Shown here piece after piece: positions 6,594-9,406 of a stretch of 9,406 nt of DNA. Below the pieces are notes generated by a model, which made no database searches, was not told the DNA's origin, and saw nothing but the letters and a program-made list of their open reading frames with translations. The DNA comes from JBKECP01 sp047974765 (GTDB lineage Bacteria > Pseudomonadota > Gammaproteobacteria > Pseudomonadales > Halieaceae): assembly GCA_047974765.1 (NCBI GenBank), contig JBKECP010000018.1:1-9406 (forward strand), in the 5' to 3' direction. The position numbers were made by a program, and so were the translations under genes. Position 1 is the stretch's first letter. Every line of letters starts with the position of its first letter.

Positions 6594-6992
6594 GTAAGCG
6601 CCAGAGAACCCCCCTTCAAACCGCACTCAATCCCCGGGACACTGGAGCCTCCACAACCACCGGAGGTATCTCCCATGAGCAGCACAGACCACCCGAACAA
6701 CTGGCAACAACACATCACCACCTGGCAGGCATCAGCGCTTTCCGGCGCTGCCTTCTGTCGAGAGCACGGCCTGGTCTACCATCGCTTCACCTACTGGCGA
6801 CAGAAGTTGACCACCCCTTCGCCCGCCCAGGTCGGGGCACCCGCTGGTTTTGCCAAAGTAGTACCGGTGCCGCAGCAACCCTCCAGGGGTGAACTGACCC
6901 TATCACTTCCCAACGGCATTACCCTCACTGGCTTGCGTACCGATAATGTCAGTACCAGTGCGCTGAGCATCATGCGGGCGTCTGAGAGATAA
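6594..6992 (+). mobile_element. IS66-family element, left end only, truncated after tnpA
   Basis: The element starts with GTAAGCGCCAGAGAACCCCC at 6594, which has the GTAAGCG terminus typical of IS66-family inverted repeats, and carries tnpA in the usual place about 80 bases in. The tnpB and tnpC genes and the right inverted repeat are absent: Fic-like sequence begins within about 10 bases of the tnpA stop, and no GGCGCTTAC-type right end was found in the window. The element cannot move by itself. The end lies against the transglutaminase fragment, so it inserted into that gene and later lost its right part by deletion or recombination. Confidence 0.75.
6675..6992 (+). CDS. tnpA: IS66-family accessory protein TnpA
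   Basis: A 105-residue protein with the pattern WQASALSGAAFCREHGL, then FTYWRQKL, then ELTLSLPNGITLTGL. This is the layout of IS66 TnpA (IS66 ORF1), a small helix-turn-helix-like protein that IS66 elements need together with TnpB and the TnpC transposase. The ATG at 6675 is preceded by GGAGG (6662-6666), a strong site; the open frame extends upstream through the element's end but has no ribosome-binding site there. The last 10-15 residues (STSALSIMRASER) do not look like the family and may derive from the deletion junction. With no tnpB or tnpC nearby it is an orphan. Confidence 0.8.
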   Translation: MSSTDHPNNWQQHITTWQASALSGAAFCREHGLVYHRFTYWRQKLTTPSPAQVGAPAGFAKVVPVPQQPSRGELTLSLPNGITLTGLRTDNVSTSALSIMRASER

Positions 6993-6997
6993 TCCCT

Positions 6998-7135
6998 TGC
7001 GGGTTCTCGGTACTGAGCTGGATCTGGCCTGCAGACCGAGAGCGCAAAGACTACTACAATACGTTCCAGCGCATGCAAAAAGGCAGCCTCGATATTCTGT
7101 GGGTAGTCCGACTACCTATCCATCTGACATCATGA
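6998..7135 (+). pseudogene. Remnant of a Fic-family protein gene (C-terminal region)
   Basis: In the frame starting at 7001 the sequence reads FSVLSWI, then RERKDYYNTFQRMQKGSLDI (7037-7096). This matches the conserved stretch FYSLSxQI-x-x-ERxxYYxxLExxQKGxLDI, which follows the Fic domain in many Fic/DUF4172-type proteins. Intact family members continue with TPW, but here the text diverges (LWVVRLP) and a stop follows at 7133-7135. There is no start codon or ribosome-binding site, and the Fic catalytic motif HxFxxGNGR is absent. It is a passive remnant at the break of the IS66 element. The match is short, so confidence is moderate. Confidence 0.55.
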
Positions 7136-7136
7136 T

Positions 7137-7565
7137 TCACTGCATCACTACAAATGCGCAAAAAAGTAAAAAATATATCGCGCTATACAACCCCAATCGT
7201 TTAACAGGGTTAACTTTTTTTACTTCGCGTATAACAAATTCAGCAGTAGCAGCTTGGCAGACTTGGAAAAACTGAACCTTGTAAGCTGCAACATAGACCA
7301 ATAAGAACCAGAGGTAGATTAGAAGCGCTCTCTCTAATTCGCTCCCTGCGCCTCTAATAATCCAGCCAATCAGGTTATTTGGTACGAGCACCACGAAAAG
7401 AAGATAAAAAACAACAGTTTTGTAATTTAGGTATTCGATTGGCCTCAAGCAATTTTCGCACTTCTCTATTCTTGATACTGCTCGACCTGCTCTAACACAT
7501 ACCGGCAAATATGCCGAACATGCAGGACATTTCACAGAAAACAAAGAAAAAACCACGCCTTTCAT
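7137..7565 (-). CDS. Putative immunity protein, zinc ribbon plus three membrane segments
   Basis: A 142-residue protein with no recognised family name. An N-terminal zinc-ribbon pattern has C13-PA-C16 and C36-EN-C39, 19 residues apart, an arrangement like that of small CxxC-20-CxxC membrane proteins. Three hydrophobic segments follow, at about residues 50-70, 80-100 and 124-141, joined by basic loops (KVQFF; REVKKVNPVKR). The predicted topology places the ribbon in the cytoplasm. The start overlaps the stop of the upstream gene as ATGA (7562-7565), with GGTGAG a few bases ahead, so translation is likely coupled. A short AT-rich gene in a four-base overlap after a polymorphic secreted protein is the usual place of an immunity gene. 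A membrane-embedded product fits a membrane-acting partner. The immunity role is inferred. Confidence 0.6.
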   Translation of the reverse strand: MKGVVFSLFSVKCPACSAYLPVCVRAGRAVSRIEKCENCLRPIEYLNYKTVVFYLLFVVLVPNNLIGWIIRGAGSELERALLIYLWFLLVYVAAYKVQFFQVCQAATAEFVIREVKKVNPVKRLGLYSAIYFLLFCAFVVMQ

Positions 7566-9406
7566 TCACACTCACCTTCGACACGTGAACAAGTAGTACA
7601 CATTAAATAATTCATTACCGCCGTCACAAGAATCCCAGCTATTATTCCAACAACAAAAGCTGCGATCGGACCAAAAAACAGCAGTGTCGCACCAACAGCA
7701 AACGCCGCAATAAATGAAGATTGAAGAAATCCAAACAGCAACCACACTCTTTCCAAAAGACCACCACATGTGCCAAAAATATCTATAATAACTCCAATAG
7801 TAGACATGACCTTGAGCAGCTTACCGAGGGACTTAAATGGCGAGCTTTTAAAGTCATCAAAAATATCAAGAATTGAATTTATTAACGTCTCAAATAGCAA
7901 AATTTTCCCGTCTTCATCAGTGATAATTAGCTCACATCCATTCTCCCCCCCACTAATCTTGTAAGCCCCACTCCCCATATCCGGGTCGAGGATAATATAC
8001 CCTGCCCCTATCCAGCCGTGGAAGTTAATCTGATATTGATGGGTAGTGACGACATTGCCCGCGATGACCGCATTGTAGATTTCGGCTTCTGTTGTGCTAT
8101 CGAGCTCGATGGCTGCCAGTGCTGCTGTGAGGTTATTTTGGTCAATCGTATATATCCGCTGCCCTTCTGCGCCCGCGATGGCCAGTGCCTTCACTGCCGA
8201 AACACCTTCAGCCGGATTCTCTTCCGTGGAAAACATCTGCTCAGGGACAAGATGTTCCATCGCGCTATATCTCGCGCCAATAGATTGATTAAAACCCAGC
8301 CACTCGGCATCGCGGTTCTGTTTGTCGGCGCCCATGTGGGCTACCAGGTCCACATCCATCACCAGGCCACTGAAACTGACATCCCTTGGGATTCCAAACC
8401 AGTAGCTCGGCACGATGTCGGTGCGGAACATGCCGTAGCTGGGTACCCGGTAGGCCGTTACATTGCTGCTCTGCGCCGCTATCTCATCCTGCACGTTGTT
8501 CAGGGCAAAGTAACTGAAAATAGTGCCTTCCATCAAATCCCCCACCACCTGCTGTTTGGTGAGCGTGGCCAGTTGTACTTCGTCACCGCTTTCCAGAATG
8601 GTTTTGGTGGCTTCCATGCGCTCTTGCATGCGGGCCGCCTGTTCCGGGCTGGAACCCTGCAAATCGACCCCGATGGCCCGGTATTCCCCCGCAATCGGGA
8701 AGTTGCTGGCACGGCGCCAGCCTTTGGCGGGGCTGTACAGGCCAATGGTCTCGTAGAGGGTTTCGCCCATGGTGCCGCTTGGTGCGCTGGCCGTTACTTC
8801 GCCTTCTACGGTGAATTCCGCCGTCAGGTTGATCAGATAGCCCGGCAGGGTGCCGGGCAGGTCGGCGGGGTTGATTTCCCCGGTGTCCGGGTCCGGCTCG
8901 GGGATATAGCTGGCGATAATGTCTTCATCGGCCTGTGTGCTGGGGCGGAAGCTGACACTTAGCCCTTTACCGGCGATTTCAGCGGTGGATTTGCTGATGG
9001 TGATCAGCCGGGCACCTTCCGAGCCGAGGTTTTCGGTACTTAGCGTGTATTCGAAACGATGTTTGATATTGTCGGGCACCGTTGAAAAGGCCTGCGACCG
9101 ACTCACCAGCTGATAGGGCAGCCCCGCTGCCAATGGCTGGGGTGGGAGGATGGTTATCTCTTGCAGGCCCAGCACTTCACCCACAGTGGCATCGGGGTTT
9201 TGATTGGTGATGTAGTCTTCCAGTTGCTGCTGATAGGCCGCGAGCTGGCTTTCGATATTGGTTTGGGGCACGTTCTGTACCCAGCCTTCGGTTTCGTTGA
9301 TGGTGGCGCTGGCTTCGATGTCGTCCACCAGGGCTTGGGCATCGAAGGGGACTTCGGCCTGCAGGTCATAGCCAGCTGTGAAGTCGTATTGTTTGAAGGA
9401 CGCATC
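7562..9406 (-). CDS. Large transglutaminase-associated polymorphic toxin-like protein, C-terminal part
   Basis: The frame is open to the right edge, so only the last 615 codons are seen; the GTG at 9328 is internal. The visible body has Gln/Glu-rich helical text (ESQLAAYQQQLEDYI), then beta-rich segments (KHRFEYTLSTENLG; LPGYLINLTAEFTVEGEV) and a long conserved block with GEYRAIGVDLQG, SYFALNNVQDEI, YWFGIPRDVSFSGLVMD and GSGAYKISGGENG. This resembles the constant C-terminal region of very large secreted proteins with a transglutaminase-like core, some of which carry RHS repeats. After GGENG (coding 7937-7951) the remaining 124 residues differ. They have an acidic start, a hydrophobic helix (KVMSTIGVIIDIFG), then two long ones (FIAAFAVGATLLFF; GPIAAFVVGIIAGILVTAVM), and end with CTTC and EGECE. 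This tip is a candidate pore-forming or membrane-anchoring domain. It matches no toxin family I know. Confidence 0.65.
   Translation of the reverse strand, partial: DASFKQYDFTAGYDLQAEVPFDAQALVDDIEASATINETEGWVQNVPQTNIESQLAAYQQQLEDYITNQNPDATVGEVLGLQEITILPPQPLAAGLPYQLVSRSQAFSTVPDNIKHRFEYTLSTENLGSEGARLITISKSTAEIAGKGLSVSFRPSTQADEDIIASYIPEPDPDTGEINPADLPGTLPGYLINLTAEFTVEGEVTASAPSGTMGETLYETIGLYSPAKGWRRASNFPIAGEYRAIGVDLQGSSPEQAARMQERMEATKTILESGDEVQLATLTKQQVVGDLMEGTIFSYFALNNVQDEIAAQSSNVTAYRVPSYGMFRTDIVPSYWFGIPRDVSFSGLVMDVDLVAHMGADKQNRDAEWLGFNQSIGARYSAMEHLVPEQMFSTEENPAEGVSAVKALAIAGAEGQRIYTIDQNNLTAALAAIELDSTTEAEIYNAVIAGNVVTTHQYQINFHGWIGAGYIILDPDMGSGAYKISGGENGCELIITDEDGKILLFETLINSILDIFDDFKSSPFKSLGKLLKVMSTIGVIIDIFGTCGGLLERVWLLFGFLQSSFIAAFAVGATLLFFGPIAAFVVGIIAGILVTAVMNYLMCTTCSRVEGECE

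Noticed and set aside
6510..6674. Upstream extension of the tnpA frame
   Set aside because: The extension crosses the IS66 end into the antisense of the transglutaminase fragment; the strong GGAGG and ATG at 6675 give the real start.
8018..8962. Long plus-strand open frame opposite the large minus-strand gene
   Set aside because: It lies antisense to the conserved body of the large protein, has Cys/His/Arg-rich composition typical of shadow frames, and has no ribosome-binding site or recognisable domain.
1..9406. tRNA, rRNA and CRISPR arrays
   Set aside because: No cloverleaf-like segments, rRNA signatures or regularly spaced 25-40 bp repeats were seen. The only tandem repeat is the 12-bp array at 2752-2787, which has no spacers.

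Overview
This window looks like a piece of a gammaproteobacterial chromosome, probably an environmental or marine denitrifier. The basis is a proteobacterial RecA of 345 residues with a LexA/SOS box upstream, a recA-recX order, a cytochrome cd1 nitrite reductase gene (nirS) next to a NosR/NirI-family gene, and IS1380- and IS66-type transposon remnants. I cannot assign a genus from the sequence alone.

Layout. Bases 1-474 (minus strand) hold the N-terminal part of an IS1380-family transposase that runs off the left edge and appears frameshifted. Bases 742-2517 (minus) are the DNA-repair pair recX and recA, with a LexA box at 2612-2631. The 2518-3046 gap is a divergent control region: the recA promoter side, three 12-bp tandem repeats, a palindrome, and a good sigma70-type promoter facing right. 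Bases 3047-6398 (plus) are a two-gene denitrification unit, a short NosR/NirI-like membrane flavo-iron-sulfur protein and NirS, closed by a strong rho-independent terminator at 6411-6439.

From about 6500 to the right edge the window is accessory DNA. It is a patchwork of scars: a 30-codon fragment of a transglutaminase-like protein gene (minus), an IS66-type left end with an orphan tnpA (plus), and a short remnant of a Fic-family gene (plus). After these comes an intact-looking minus-strand gene pair. The pair is the C-terminal 615 codons of a very large secreted-type protein, whose AT-rich, strongly hydrophobic tip differs from the GC-richer body, followed with an ATGA overlap by a 142-residue protein with a CxxC/CxxC zinc ribbon and three membrane segments. 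I read this pair as a candidate polymorphic toxin with a membrane-acting tip and its cognate immunity protein. This is the part of the window most likely to be undescribed. The toxin and immunity roles are inferred from architecture; no toxin family was recognised in the tip.

How the genes relate. RecA and RecX form the recombinase/modulator pair of the SOS response. NirI-like and NirS form a respiratory nitrite-reduction module, although none of the heme d1 biosynthesis genes lie in this window. The right-hand region behaves like a turnover site where toxin-family genes and insertion sequences have accumulated and decayed.
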